From NCBI GenBank assembly GCA_011390885.1, contig JAABRO010000025.1:1-41945 (forward strand): a DNA stretch of 41,945 nucleotides, read 5' to 3'. The notes beneath the pieces are model-generated. The model did not search any database, was not told where the DNA came from, and worked only from the letters and a program-made list of their open reading frames with translations. Source of the DNA: Gemmatimonas sp. (GTDB taxonomy: Bacteria > Gemmatimonadota > Gemmatimonadetes > Gemmatimonadales > Gemmatimonadaceae). Shown here in pieces: positions 1 to 9,077 of this stretch (the first letter of the stretch is position 1; every line of letters starts with the position of its first letter). The position numbers and the translations under genes were made by a program.

Positions 1-150
1 GGCTTCGCCGGCGCCGGCGCGACGATGGCCTTCGGCGCGGCCGTGAGCGGCATGGCCTCGAGCGTGTCGCCCCCGAGTTCGAGCAGCTCCGGTGGTGGCA
101 GCAGTTCGAGCGGCGGGAGCAGCGGTGGCGGAGGTGGTGGTGGCTGGTGA
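1..150 (+). CDS. C-terminal fragment of a Gly/Ser-rich protein (DUF2207-like tail)
   Basis: The first reading frame is open from the window edge to a TGA and encodes the last 49 residues of a protein whose start lies outside. It begins with a small-residue hydrophobic stretch (GFAGAGATMAFGAAVSG), then a Ser-rich run, then a poly-Gly run closed by Trp. Predicted membrane proteins of the DUF2207/TPM type often end in exactly this kind of Gly/Ser tail with a terminal aromatic residue, so that is the best guess. The family cannot be proven from the tail alone. The next gene probably starts inside this one in another frame, which suggests translational coupling. Confidence 0.45.
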   Translation, partial: GFAGAGATMAFGAAVSGMASSVSPPSSSSSGGGSSSSGGSSGGGGGGGW

Positions 151-871
151 GGCCATCGCAGGGTCGCCGCCGGCACTCATGCTCGCCGGCGAGCGCTTCG
201 TGCTGCACCCGGAGCGCGCGCTCGAACTCCCCGCGCACCGGACGCTCGTGATCGCCGACGTGCATTGGGGCAAGGCCACGACGCTGCGCGCGCACGGCAT
301 TCCCGTGCCGAGCGGCGGCACGCGCGACGATCTCGCGCGGCTCGACCGGGTGCTCGCGCGAACCGAGGCGTCACATCTGGTCGTGCTCGGGGACCTCGTG
401 CACTCGCGCCACGCGTGGACCGCGTCGGCGCTGGCCCCGCTGCTCGCGTGGCGTGCGCGATGGCCGTCGCTTTCGATCACGCTGGTGCGTGGCAACCACG
501 ACGCGCACGCTGGCGACCCACCGGCCGCGCTGCGCATCGCAGCGGTCGATGCGCCGTTCATGATCGGCGTGCTGCAGGCGCAGCATGAGCCGATCGCGGC
601 GGATGTGGAGCTCGACGACGGCGAGCCGTTCGTGCTCTGCGGCCACCTGCACCCCACGCTGTCGCTGGCGGGTCGCGGCGGCGACCGCGTGCGCCTGCCC
701 TGCTTCGTGCACGGAGCACGACAGCTGATCCTGCCCGCGTTCTCCACGTTCACGGGACGCGGCGCGTGGACACCCGATCCGCAGGAGCGCGTCTTCGCGA
801 TCGTGGAGGACGAGATCATCGACGTGGTACCGCGTTACGGTCGAGTCCGCCTGCAACGCCGTGCGACCTGA
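140..871 (+). CDS. pdeM: PdeM-like metallophosphoesterase (ligase-associated DNA damage response endonuclease family)
   Basis: A calcineurin-like phosphoesterase of about 243 residues. The metal-binding motifs are in order: DVHWGK (D-x-H), GDLVHSR (GD), GNHDAH (GNHD) and GHLHP (GH-x-H). The N-terminal AGERFVLHPERAL followed by RTLVIADVHWGKA is the usual opening of the PdeM family, which in many bacteria sits beside an ATP-dependent DNA ligase, an exonuclease and a helicase and is thought to act in DNA repair. None of those partners is visible here. The start is uncertain: GTG at 140 follows a GGAGG at 130-134 and overlaps the upstream gene. GTG at 92 would be longer and ATG at 179 shorter. 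The family call is secure; the repair role rests on the family, not on this neighbourhood. Confidence 0.85.
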   Translation: MAGEAIAGSPPALMLAGERFVLHPERALELPAHRTLVIADVHWGKATTLRAHGIPVPSGGTRDDLARLDRVLARTEASHLVVLGDLVHSRHAWTASALAPLLAWRARWPSLSITLVRGNHDAHAGDPPAALRIAAVDAPFMIGVLQAQHEPIAADVELDDGEPFVLCGHLHPTLSLAGRGGDRVRLPCFVHGARQLILPAFSTFTGRGAWTPDPQERVFAIVEDEIIDVVPRYGRVRLQRRAT

Positions 872-1110
872 CCATGGTCACGTACGGTCGAGGTCGCTTC
901 GCCGTTCGTTGCGCACCATCACGTGCGAGATGACGGCACACCGCCGACATCGCCGTTCGTGACGTCGCACACGGTGCGTGCGCAGGCTTGCGAGTCTGCA
1001 TCGAGGTGATGAGACTTGAAGCGAATCACACGACGGCGTCTCCGCGTGCGCAACGTCGTGACGGATGCGGCAACACGGCCGCTGCCGAGAGTCACCTCTC
1101 TCGTGCTGAC
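872..1110. other. Intergenic region with an 11-bp direct repeat
   Basis: No gene is supported here. An exact 11-bp direct repeat, TCGCCGTTCGT, lies at 899-909 and 950-960, 51 bp apart (about five helical turns), upstream of the kinase gene. No convincing -35/-10 pair or terminator was found. The region could be regulatory, but in such GC-rich DNA a repeat this short may be chance. Confidence 0.3.
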
Positions 1111-2778
1111 ATGTCGGATCCTAACGCCAGTCACCCCGCTCCTGATTCCAGCGACGCGCGACTGACAGCGCGCGCGCGTGACGCGTCAGCGGCACCGTGG
1201 CCGCGTTCGTTCTCCGCCGACGCGGCGGCGTCCGGCCAGTGGCCGCGCGCGCAGCGTGTGCTGAGCAACGAGACACGCGACGAGTTGCAGCGTGCCGGCT
1301 TCGACCTCGAGGAGCCGGTCGCCGCGGGGGGATTCGGCGTGGTGTACAGCGCCATCGACCGGCAGCTCGGACGGCGCGTCGCGATCAAGGTGATCGACCG
1401 GATCTCGCGGCAGGACCAGCAGCCGGGCGTGCTGCCGCGCGAGATCGAGGCGCTCGCCACCTTCCGCCATCCGCACATCGTCCCGCTCTTCGCTGCGGGC
1501 GAACTCGAGACCGGCCCGCGGTATCTCGTCATGCCCTGGCTCGAGGGCACGTCGCTGCGCAAGCGGCTGCGCAGCCACGGGCCGCTGCCGCTGCGCGAGG
1601 TGCTGCGACTCGGCATCGACCTCGCCGATGCGCTCGCCGCGCTGCACGCGCAGGGGCTGGTGCATCGCGACATCAAGCCCGAGAACGTGATGACCGATGG
1701 CCACCACGCCACGATCATCGACTTCGGCCTGGTGTGCGCGGTGCGTCCCGCCGACGCCGCCGGCGACCGGGACGATTCCGGCGAACATCTGGTCGGCACG
1801 CCAGCGTACATGAGCCCGGAGCAGTGGGAGCAGGGTGGTGCCATCGACGGGCGCGCCGATGTGTACAGCCTCGGCTGCCTGCTCTTCGAGCTGCTCACCG
1901 GTCGCGCGCCCAACGAACCGCCCGCCGTCTCGCCGCTCCTGGTGCGCCCGCGCGACCGCTTCCGGTGGAGCCAGACGCTCCGTTCCACCGACGCGCTCGA
2001 TCCATCGGTCCGCTACACGCCGAGCAGCGTGCCCCGCGTTCGCGATGCCCGCCCCGACGTGCCCGCCGCCCTCGATCGGCTGCTGCGGCGCGCCATGGCC
2101 GCGACGCCGGCGCGTCGCGTGTCCAGCGCCCGGGAGTTCCGCGATGCGCTCACGCGCGTGCAGGTGGGCGTGCTGAGCGGCGAGGAGGGGCGGCGCACCC
2201 GCCGCACGATTCTCGCCGCCGCCGCGGCCATCATCGTGCTCGTGCCGTGGCTGATCGTGGCACAGCTCGACCGGGTGCAGCAGGAGCGTCTGGCGGCGCT
2301 CAGCCCGCAGCGCGTGCTCGTCACCACCGTGCACAACGCCACCGGCGACGCCACGCTCGACCCGCTCGTGGAAACGGTCTCCACCCAGGTCCAGGATGCG
2401 CTCTCGCGCCGGCTCGCGGAAACGGCGGGGGGCATCGTGCGCGAGGTGCTGGTGGTGCGCGGCAATGACGCCTCGATCGCATCGTCGGGGCGCAAGGACC
2501 CGATCGAGGCCGCGCAGCCACTGGCGCTCGCCCGCGGCACAGGCACCGTCGTGTCCATGGAGGTGACCCGCGTGAACGACCAGCTGGCGCTCGGCGGCGT
2601 GGTGATCGACGCTCGCCGCGGCACGTCGCGGGCACGCATCGCGCCCACCGTGGTGCCGGCGGAGGCGACCGACGCGCAGATTGCGCGCATGACCGACTCG
2701 CTCGCCGCCTCCATCGCCCGCTCGTTGCGCGCCGCCGGCCCGCCACCCGGGAACGAGGGGCTCAACGGTCCGCTTTGA
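1111..2778 (+). CDS. Membrane-anchored Ser/Thr protein kinase with TolB/FlgO-like external domain
   Basis: A Hanks-type kinase of 555 residues. The Gly loop is AAGGFGVVY, the ATP lysine is K93 in VAIK, the catalytic loop is HRDIKPEN (Asp187), the Mg-binding motif is DFG (Asp204), and GTPAYMSPEQ closes the activation segment. One hydrophobic segment (about residues 364-386) would place the kinase in the cytosol. The remaining ~165 residues would be periplasmic. That part starts RVLVTTVHNATGDATLDPL, resembling the TolB/FlgO-like domains common behind kinases in this type of bacterium. The Gly loop has Ala in place of the first Gly, which many active kinases tolerate. ATG 1111 was chosen because the 41 codons upstream are low-complexity without kinase similarity. 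The gene ends 5 nt before the ATG chosen for fhs, so the two are probably cotranscribed. The substrate is unknown. Confidence 0.9.
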   Translation: MSDPNASHPAPDSSDARLTARARDASAAPWPRSFSADAAASGQWPRAQRVLSNETRDELQRAGFDLEEPVAAGGFGVVYSAIDRQLGRRVAIKVIDRISRQDQQPGVLPREIEALATFRHPHIVPLFAAGELETGPRYLVMPWLEGTSLRKRLRSHGPLPLREVLRLGIDLADALAALHAQGLVHRDIKPENVMTDGHHATIIDFGLVCAVRPADAAGDRDDSGEHLVGTPAYMSPEQWEQGGAIDGRADVYSLGCLLFELLTGRAPNEPPAVSPLLVRPRDRFRWSQTLRSTDALDPSVRYTPSSVPRVRDARPDVPAALDRLLRRAMAATPARRVSSAREFRDALTRVQVGVLSGEEGRRTRRTILAAAAAIIVLVPWLIVAQLDRVQQERLAALSPQRVLVTTVHNATGDATLDPLVETVSTQVQDALSRRLAETAGGIVREVLVVRGNDASIASSGRKDPIEAAQPLALARGTGTVVSMEVTRVNDQLALGGVVIDARRGTSRARIAPTVVPAEATDAQIARMTDSLAASIARSLRAAGPPPGNEGLNGPL

Positions 2779-2783
2779 CCGAC

Positions 2784-4466
2784 ATGCCCTCCCCAACCGT
2801 CCCGTCCGACATCGAAATCGCGCAGGCCGCGCGCCTGCGCCCCATCGCCGACATCGCCGCCGACCTCGGCCTCGCCCCTGACGCCATCGACCAGTACGGC
2901 CGCCACATGGCCAAGCTGCCGCTCGAGCTGTCGCAGCGGCCGGCCCGCGGGCGGCTCGTGCTCGTTACCGCCATCAGCCCCACCCCCGCCGGCGAAGGCA
3001 AGAGCACGGTGAGCGTGGGGCTCGCCCAGGCGCTGCGCCGCATCGGCACGCATGCCGTGCTGGCGCTGCGCGAACCCAGCCTCGGCCCGGTCTTCGGCGT
3101 CAAGGGAGGGGCGGCAGGCGGCGGGTACAGCCAGGTGCTGCCCATGGAGGAGATCAACCTCCACTTCACCGGCGACTTCCACGCGATCGCCAGCGCGCAC
3201 AACCTGCTCAGCGCGCTCGTGGACAATCACCTCACGCAGGGCAACGCGCTCGACCTCGATCCGCGACGCATCACCTGGCCGCGCACCATCGACATGAATG
3301 ACCGCGCCCTGCGTCACTCCGTGATCGGCCTTGGCGGCGCCACCCACGGCGTGCCCCGCGAAGAGCGGTGGGTGATCGTGCCGGCCAGCGAGGTCATGGC
3401 GATCGTGGCGCTGGCCAGCGACTACGCCGACCTGCAGGCGCGGCTGGCGCGCATCGTGGTGGGCACTACCGCCGGCAAGGAGCGCCGACCGGTCACCGCC
3501 GGCGACCTGGGCGCGGAGCAGGCCATGAGCATCCTGCTCAAGCACGCGCTCCGCCCCAACCTGGTGCAGACGCTCGAAGGCGGCCCGGCCATCGTGCACG
3601 CCGGCCCCTTCGGCAACATCGCCCATGGCTGCAACTCGCTCGTCGCCACCCGTTCGGCGCTTGCGCTGGGTGACGTCGTGGTGACGGAAGCCGGCTTCGG
3701 CTCCGACCTCGGCGCCGAAAAGTTCTTCGACATCGTCTGCCGCACCGGCGGGCTGAATCCGGAGGCGGCCGTGCTCGTCGCCACCATCCGCTCGCTCAAG
3801 ATGCAGGGCGGTGCCCCGAAGTCGGCGCTCGATGTGGAGGACGTTGCCGCGCTCGAGCGCGGCCTGCCGCACCTCGAACACCACGTGCACAACGTGCGGC
3901 AGTTCGGCGTGCCGGTGGTCGTGGCGCTCAACCGTCGCCTGAGCGACTCGCAGGCAGAAATCGACACAGTGATCGGATGGTGCTCCAGCAATGGCGTCGA
4001 AGTGGCCTTTACCGATGTCTGGGCGCGTGGCGGCGAGGGTGGCGAGGAGCTGGCTCACAAAGTGCTTGAACTGCTCGGCCGACCCGGCCACGAGTTCCGC
4101 CCGGTCTACGATCACACCCGGCCGATCCGCGAGAAGGTCGAAACGATCGCGCAGAAGGTCTACGGCGCCGACGGCGTGGACTTCACGCCGGCCGCCGAGC
4201 GCGGCATGGCCTGGCTCGAGGCCAACGGCATGGCCGAGACCCCGGTCTGCATGGCCAAGACGCAGTACTCGCTCACGGACGACCCGGCGCGACTGGGCAA
4301 GCCCGCTGGCTTTCGCCTCACCGTCACGGAGGTGAGCGGCAGTGCTGGTGCTGGCTTCGTGGTGGCGCGATGCGGGGACATCATGACCATGCCCGGGCTC
4401 TCGCCCGCGCCGGCCGCGACCCGCATGACGATGGACCTCGAGGGCCGGGTGAGCGGGCTGTCGTGA
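2784..4466 (+). CDS. fhs: Formate--tetrahydrofolate ligase (10-formyl-THF synthetase)
   Basis: This 560-residue protein joins formate to tetrahydrofolate using ATP, giving 10-formyl-THF for purine synthesis and one-carbon metabolism. It has the ATP-binding PTPAGEGKST (residues 66-75), the family signature around EPSLGPVFGVKGGAAGGGY, DNHLTQGN, and the second signature VATIRSLKMQGG. Length matches the usual ~555-560 residues. ATG 2784 is preferred. A TTG at 2775 overlaps the kinase stop and would add three residues; the GAGGGG at 2755-2760 is rather far from either. The 3' end overlaps the HAD gene by 4 nt (GTGA), so the two should be translationally coupled. It is encoded directly behind a sensor-type kinase, which is not a usual fhs neighbour. 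Confidence 0.96.
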   Translation: MPSPTVPSDIEIAQAARLRPIADIAADLGLAPDAIDQYGRHMAKLPLELSQRPARGRLVLVTAISPTPAGEGKSTVSVGLAQALRRIGTHAVLALREPSLGPVFGVKGGAAGGGYSQVLPMEEINLHFTGDFHAIASAHNLLSALVDNHLTQGNALDLDPRRITWPRTIDMNDRALRHSVIGLGGATHGVPREERWVIVPASEVMAIVALASDYADLQARLARIVVGTTAGKERRPVTAGDLGAEQAMSILLKHALRPNLVQTLEGGPAIVHAGPFGNIAHGCNSLVATRSALALGDVVVTEAGFGSDLGAEKFFDIVCRTGGLNPEAAVLVATIRSLKMQGGAPKSALDVEDVAALERGLPHLEHHVHNVRQFGVPVVVALNRRLSDSQAEIDTVIGWCSSNGVEVAFTDVWARGGEGGEELAHKVLELLGRPGHEFRPVYDHTRPIREKVETIAQKVYGADGVDFTPAAERGMAWLEANGMAETPVCMAKTQYSLTDDPARLGKPAGFRLTVTEVSGSAGAGFVVARCGDIMTMPGLSPAPAATRMTMDLEGRVSGLS

Positions 4467-5161
4467 CCTCCGCCCACCGGGTTGCCCGCCCCGTGCGGGC
4501 CGTGGTGTTCGACATGGACGGGCTGCTGCTCGACACTGAGCGGCTTTCTCGGCGCGCCTGGCTGGCGGGCGGCGCCGATCTCGGCGTGCACCTGCCGATC
4601 GAGGCACTCACCTCCATCATCGGGCGGCGACGGCCGGAGGTGGAGGCCGAGTTCCGGTCGGCGCTCGGCGACGACTTCCCGGTCACCGCGCTGTACACGC
4701 GACACGCCGAGCACTACGGCGCCCAGCTGCGCACCGTCTCGCCCGGTGAGCTGCGGAAGCCAGGCCTGCTCCCCCTGCTCGACTGGCTCGACGCCGCCGG
4801 CCTGCCGCGCGCCATCGCCACCTCCACGCTCGCGGCGGGCGCCGCCGAGAAGCTCGAGCTGGCGGAGCTCACGGCGCGCTTTCCGATCGTGGTGACCGGG
4901 GAGCAGGTGGCGCGCTCCAAGCCGGCGCCGGACATCTTCCTCGAGGCCGCCCGTCGGCTCGCGGTCGATCCTGCGGAGTGCGTGGCTTTCGAGGACAGCG
5001 ACCTCGGCCTCGAGGCCGCGCTGTCCGCCGGCATGCAGGTCATCGCTGTGCCCGACCTCAAGCCGCTCCCGGAAGCCACCCGGTCCCGGACGCTCGCCGT
5101 GGTGCCGTCGCTCGAGCACGCGATTGCCGTGCTTGAAGGGATGCTCGCCCGCACCGACTGA
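4463..5161 (+). CDS. HAD-family phosphatase (beta-phosphoglucomutase-like subfamily)
   Basis: A 232-residue haloacid-dehalogenase hydrolase. Motif I is FDMDGLLLDTE (nucleophile Asp17, acid/base Asp19), motif II is in ATSTL (about T120-S121), motif III is Lys153 in SKPAPD, and motif IV is FEDSDLG (E177, D178). The region between motifs I and II is the size of a small alpha-helical cap (C1), as in beta-phosphoglucomutase-like and sugar-phosphate phosphatases. The GTG start overlaps the fhs stop as GTGA. An upstream in-frame ATG at 4370 lies inside fhs and gives an unrelated extension, so it was rejected. The substrate cannot be read from sequence. The link to fhs suggests, but does not show, a housekeeping or folate-related role. 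Confidence 0.9.
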   Translation: MTSAHRVARPVRAVVFDMDGLLLDTERLSRRAWLAGGADLGVHLPIEALTSIIGRRRPEVEAEFRSALGDDFPVTALYTRHAEHYGAQLRTVSPGELRKPGLLPLLDWLDAAGLPRAIATSTLAAGAAEKLELAELTARFPIVVTGEQVARSKPAPDIFLEAARRLAVDPAECVAFEDSDLGLEAALSAGMQVIAVPDLKPLPEATRSRTLAVVPSLEHAIAVLEGMLARTD

Positions 5162-5212
5162 TCCGGCGCGACGTCGTCGGGTCCGCGCGTGCACGTGCCG
5201 ATATTTCACGGC

Positions 5213-6427
5213 ATGCCGGGCGCCTGCACACACCGCCGTTCCCTTCCGAGTCACCAACACGCGCACCGTGGACGGCTTTGCCATCTGCGTGGCTCCACCC
5301 GCGCGCTCCTGACGGCGTTGGCTCTCGCCGCGTGCGACCCCGCACCGCCCCCGGAGTTTCGTGTCGGGCTGATCGGCGTGTTCGAAGGCGCGGCCGGCCC
5401 GTCGTCGGGCATTCCCGGCCGGCAAGGCGCGCAGATCGCCGTGGACGCCCTCAACGCCGACGGCGGCGTGCGCATCGCGGGTGTGAGACACACGGTCGTG
5501 CTGCTGGACCGCAAGACCGACATGCGCCCGGATGCGGCCGCGACGGTCGCCCGCGCGCTGATCAACCTCGATTCGGTGGACGTGATCGTCGGGCCGCAGC
5601 AGAGCGGACTCGCCCTCGCGGCCGGCGCCGTCGCCGAGGCTTCCGAGGTACCGCTCGTCGCGCCGATGGCATCGAGCCCTTCGGTCACGGCGAACCGCCG
5701 GCTCGTCTCGCGCCTCGCCTTCCTCGACGCCACGCAGGGGCGCGTACTGGCCCAGTTCGCCCGCGACTCCCTCGGCGCCGCCCGCGGCGCCGCGCTCTAC
5801 AACGCCGCCAGCCCGTACGGCCACGAAATCACCACGCTCTTCCGCGAGACCTTCGAGGCGCTCGGCGGCACGATGGTCGGCGAGGCCACCTTCGACGCAG
5901 ATGACCCGGCGTCGCACGCGGACGCGGTCCGGCAGCTGATCGCCACCGATCCGGACGTGCTGCTGCTCCCCAACTTCTCGGTTCGCGACTCCAGCCAGTT
6001 CCAGCTCGCGCGTACGCTCGGCTTCCGCGGCCGGCTGCTCGGCAGCGACGCGTGGGACGCCGTGGCACTCAGTCGCCGCCCCGAACTGCAGGGCGCGATC
6101 ATCGTCGCCAACTGGGATCGACGCAGCGATTTCCCCGCCGGTCGTCGCTTCCGCGACGCCTACGCGCAGCGCCACCCCGACGAGACGGTGCGCGCCACCG
6201 CGGCCGCCACATACGACGCGATCATGCTGCTCGCACGCGCCGCCGAGCGCGCGGGTGTGCGCTCGGGGACCGCGCTCATGGACTCGCTGCACAGCACCGG
6301 CCCGTACGAGGGTGCGTTCGGACGCTATCGCTTCGTGGGCACGGGCGATCCGGAGCGAGGGGCCTCCCTGCTCGAAGTCACCAGTGAGTCCACGCGCGTT
6401 CGCGCGCTGATCGCGCCGCCGCGATGA
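5213..6427 (+). CDS. Substrate-binding lipoprotein, LivK-type (Peripla_BP_6)
   Basis: A periplasmic binding protein of about 404 residues. A lipobox ALAAC puts the lipidated Cys at residue 41, so the protein should be membrane-tethered. The mature part follows the branched-chain amino-acid/amide-binding fold: FRVGLIGVFEGAAGP at the start, VIVGPQQSGLALAAG, a VPLVAPMASSPSVT segment, and ATYDAIMLLARAAE near the end. No permease or ATPase gene is nearby. Instead its stop overlaps the start of a hybrid histidine kinase (ATGA), which argues for a sensory rather than a transport role. The start is uncertain: ATG 5213 gives a long 40-residue leader, GTG 5189 a longer one, and no better start lies closer to the lipobox. 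Confidence 0.85.
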   Translation: MPGACTHRRSLPSHQHAHRGRLCHLRGSTRALLTALALAACDPAPPPEFRVGLIGVFEGAAGPSSGIPGRQGAQIAVDALNADGGVRIAGVRHTVVLLDRKTDMRPDAAATVARALINLDSVDVIVGPQQSGLALAAGAVAEASEVPLVAPMASSPSVTANRRLVSRLAFLDATQGRVLAQFARDSLGAARGAALYNAASPYGHEITTLFRETFEALGGTMVGEATFDADDPASHADAVRQLIATDPDVLLLPNFSVRDSSQFQLARTLGFRGRLLGSDAWDAVALSRRPELQGAIIVANWDRRSDFPAGRRFRDAYAQRHPDETVRATAAATYDAIMLLARAAERAGVRSGTALMDSLHSTGPYEGAFGRYRFVGTGDPERGASLLEVTSESTRVRALIAPPR

Positions 6428-9057
6428 TTCGCGACCGCCTGCGGCGCAGCCTGCCGGCGCGCCTCTTCGCCGCCGTGTTCACGCTCGGAGCCGTGACCGT
6501 GGTCGCCACGGCGACCATGTCCTACGGTGCCGCCGAACTCGCGCTGCGTGACCGCCTGATGGAACAGCTCGAGACCGCGGCGAATGATGACGCGCTGCGA
6601 CTGTCCGCGTGGCTGGCGCGACAGCGCGCCGCGGCCGAGGTGCTGGCTCGTGCGCTGCGCGTCTCGTCGCCGGCCACCGGTGCGATCGACGATCCGCGCC
6701 CGCTCCCCTCCATGCCGCGCGACGTGATCGCCATCGAGGAGATGCACCTCATCGCCGTGCCGGGCGGGCGCGTCGTGCGCGCGTACGACTCGATGCAGGT
6801 GGGTCGCTACGCTGTGGACCAGCTGTACTATCGCGAGGGACAGCGGTCGACGTTCACGCAGGCGATCTATCCCGGCGGTCCCGACGGGCGTCCCCGCCTC
6901 ACGATCGCCGTGCCGGTGCGCGACATGACGGACAGCATCGACGCGGTGCTCGCGGTGCACCTCGACCTCGCGGAAATGGAGCGCACGCTCTCCCGCACCG
7001 GCGGCTCGCTCTCGGTGAATGCGTTCCTCGTGAACCGGTTCGCCGAGTTCGTGTCGGCCGAGCGGTTCGGACGCGCCGGTGTGCGTCGCGGCGTGAACAG
7101 CCTGGCGGTGCGTGAAGCCATCGCGGGTGGCGCGGGCACCGGCGAGTACCGTGACCACCTGGGACGTGCCGTGGTCGGGGCGTGGCGCTGGATCCCGGAG
7201 CTCGAGCTGGCGGTCGTGCGCGAAGTGCCGGCCGACATCGCGTTCGCCCCCGCGCGCACGCTGCTCGTGCGCACGCTCCTGCTCGGGCTCGTCGCCACCG
7301 GGATGCTGGCGCTGGGCGTCCTGCTCATCACGCGCCGCTTCACGCGTCCCGTGTTGCAGGTGGCCGACGCCGCGAGCCGCGTGGCAGGCGGCGACTTCGA
7401 CGCGATCGCCGCCGTGACCAGCGAGGACGAAGTCGGACAGCTCGCGCGCGCCTTCAACGTGATGACTGGACGGCTTCGCCATCTCTATGGGGAGATCGAG
7501 GCGCAGGTCGCGGCGACCACGAGCGCGCTCACCGAGGTGGACGCCAGTCGCGCCCTGCTGCAGGACCTCGTGGACAACACCACGACACTCGTGCTCGTGG
7601 TGGGACTCGACGGTCGCGTGCGCCTCGTGAACGCGCGCATGACGGCACTCACCGGCGTGACGGCCCACGCGGTCGTGGGCCGTGATCTCGACGCGCTGCT
7701 CGGTGAGCGCGCGCAACCGCTCGCGATCGTGCTGGCCGACGCGTGCGCCGCCGGAGCGCTCGTGGAGCGCGAAGTGCAGCTTGACGACTTCGACGCTGCG
7801 CACACGTGGCAGGTCGTGGCCTTTCCGCTGGTGCACCGCGATGGCACCGTGTACGCGACCGGACTCATCGCCACCGACCTGACCGAGCGCGCACGCGCCG
7901 AGTCGGAGCGCCGCGTGCGCGATGCGAGCGTGCAGCAGGCGCAGAAGCTCGAGAGCCTTGGCGTGATGGCCGGCGGCATCGCACACGACTTCAACAACCT
8001 GCTCGGCGCGATTCTCGGCAACGCTGACCTTGCACGTGAAGCACTCGAGCGCGCCGCGGCCGATCGACACGGCATGTCGGAGGCTGGCGATGCCCGCGCT
8101 GCCCTCGACCAGATCGCGGCCGCCGGACGCCGCGCGGCGGAGCTCACGCGCCAGATGCTCGCCTACGCCGGTCGCGCGAGCCTGCGTCGCGACGTGGTGG
8201 ACGCGCGCCGTCTCGTGGACGACATCGTGCCGCTCGTGCGCGCCGCGCAGCCCAAGAAGGTGGAGTTCGTGGTCGCGCCCATGCCCGAGCCGCTCTGGGT
8301 GGAGCTCGATCCGGCGCAGCTTGCCCAGGTGCTGCTCAACCTGCTCACGAATGCCGCCGAGGCGATCGGCGATGCAAACGGCACGGTCACGCTGCGCGCC
8401 CAGCGAGTGCCGGGCGAGGGCGAAGGTGCGGTACAGCTCACCGTCGAAGACACGGGCGTGGGCATGCCCGAGGCCGTGCGCGCGCGCATGTTCGACCCGT
8501 TCTTCTCCACCAAGGGATCGGGGCGAGGACTCGGCTTGAGCGCCGTGCGCGGCATCGTGCAGTCGCTCGGCGGTGAACTCGCCGTCTGCTCGACGCCGGG
8601 TGTGGGCACGCGCTTCGACATCACGCTGTGTGGCGCGCCGGCGCCCGAGACAGGCGTCGCCGTCGAGGCCGCGCCTGACGCCGAGCCGGTGCGCGGCACC
8701 GTGCTGATCATCGACGACGAACCGAGCATGCGCAGCGTGGCGCGCCGCGTGGTGGAACGCCTCGGGCTGTCCGTGCTCGAGGCGGAGGACGGCGCGCAGG
8801 GGCTCGCCCTCTTCGCCGCCCGCGCGCACGAGATCTCGGTGGTGCTGCTCGACCTCACCATGCCCAAGCTCGGCGGCGAGGAGGTGCTCGCGCAGATCCG
8901 CACCACGCACCCCGCGCTGCCGGTGATCGTGGCCAGCGGCTACGATCACGCCGATGCGCTCGCGCGCATGCCGCAGGACGGCTGCACGACGTTCCTGCAG
9001 AAGCCGTTCGGCGTGCAGGCGCTGCGCGAGGCACTGGGCGGCGCGCTGGTGGGGTGA
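6424..9057 (+). CDS. Hybrid sensor histidine kinase / response regulator
   Basis: An 877-residue hybrid kinase. TM1 (about 13-35) and TM2 (about 281-302) bracket a ~245-residue periplasmic sensing region, probably Cache-like. After TM2 come HAMP (303-355), PAS (about 379-495) and a HisKA region with phospho-acceptor His521 in GGIAHDFNNLLG. The HATPase has N box NLLTNAAEAI, DTGVGMP and GLGLSAV. A C-terminal receiver follows, with VLIIDDEPS, phospho-acceptor Asp810 in VVLLDLTMP, and the conserved Lys in FLQKPFG. The AHDFNNLL form of the H box is typical of hybrid kinases of this class. No DNA-binding output domain or separate regulator gene is in reach, so the output must act in trans. The ATGA overlap with the binding-protein gene implies joint expression and probably joint function. 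Confidence 0.95.
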   Translation: MIRDRLRRSLPARLFAAVFTLGAVTVVATATMSYGAAELALRDRLMEQLETAANDDALRLSAWLARQRAAAEVLARALRVSSPATGAIDDPRPLPSMPRDVIAIEEMHLIAVPGGRVVRAYDSMQVGRYAVDQLYYREGQRSTFTQAIYPGGPDGRPRLTIAVPVRDMTDSIDAVLAVHLDLAEMERTLSRTGGSLSVNAFLVNRFAEFVSAERFGRAGVRRGVNSLAVREAIAGGAGTGEYRDHLGRAVVGAWRWIPELELAVVREVPADIAFAPARTLLVRTLLLGLVATGMLALGVLLITRRFTRPVLQVADAASRVAGGDFDAIAAVTSEDEVGQLARAFNVMTGRLRHLYGEIEAQVAATTSALTEVDASRALLQDLVDNTTTLVLVVGLDGRVRLVNARMTALTGVTAHAVVGRDLDALLGERAQPLAIVLADACAAGALVEREVQLDDFDAAHTWQVVAFPLVHRDGTVYATGLIATDLTERARAESERRVRDASVQQAQKLESLGVMAGGIAHDFNNLLGAILGNADLAREALERAAADRHGMSEAGDARAALDQIAAAGRRAAELTRQMLAYAGRASLRRDVVDARRLVDDIVPLVRAAQPKKVEFVVAPMPEPLWVELDPAQLAQVLLNLLTNAAEAIGDANGTVTLRAQRVPGEGEGAVQLTVEDTGVGMPEAVRARMFDPFFSTKGSGRGLGLSAVRGIVQSLGGELAVCSTPGVGTRFDITLCGAPAPETGVAVEAAPDAEPVRGTVLIIDDEPSMRSVARRVVERLGLSVLEAEDGAQGLALFAARAHEISVVLLDLTMPKLGGEEVLAQIRTTHPALPVIVASGYDHADALARMPQDGCTTFLQKPFGVQALREALGGALVG

Positions 9058-9077
9058 ACCGGAAACGCGCGCCGGCC

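Noticed and set aside
2013-4607. Long minus-strand open frame (864 codons) opposite the kinase and fhs genes
   Set aside because: It is a mirror of GC-rich codon bias. Its translation is Ala/Arg/Gly/His-rich without any family motif, while the plus strand has clear kinase and Fhs motifs.
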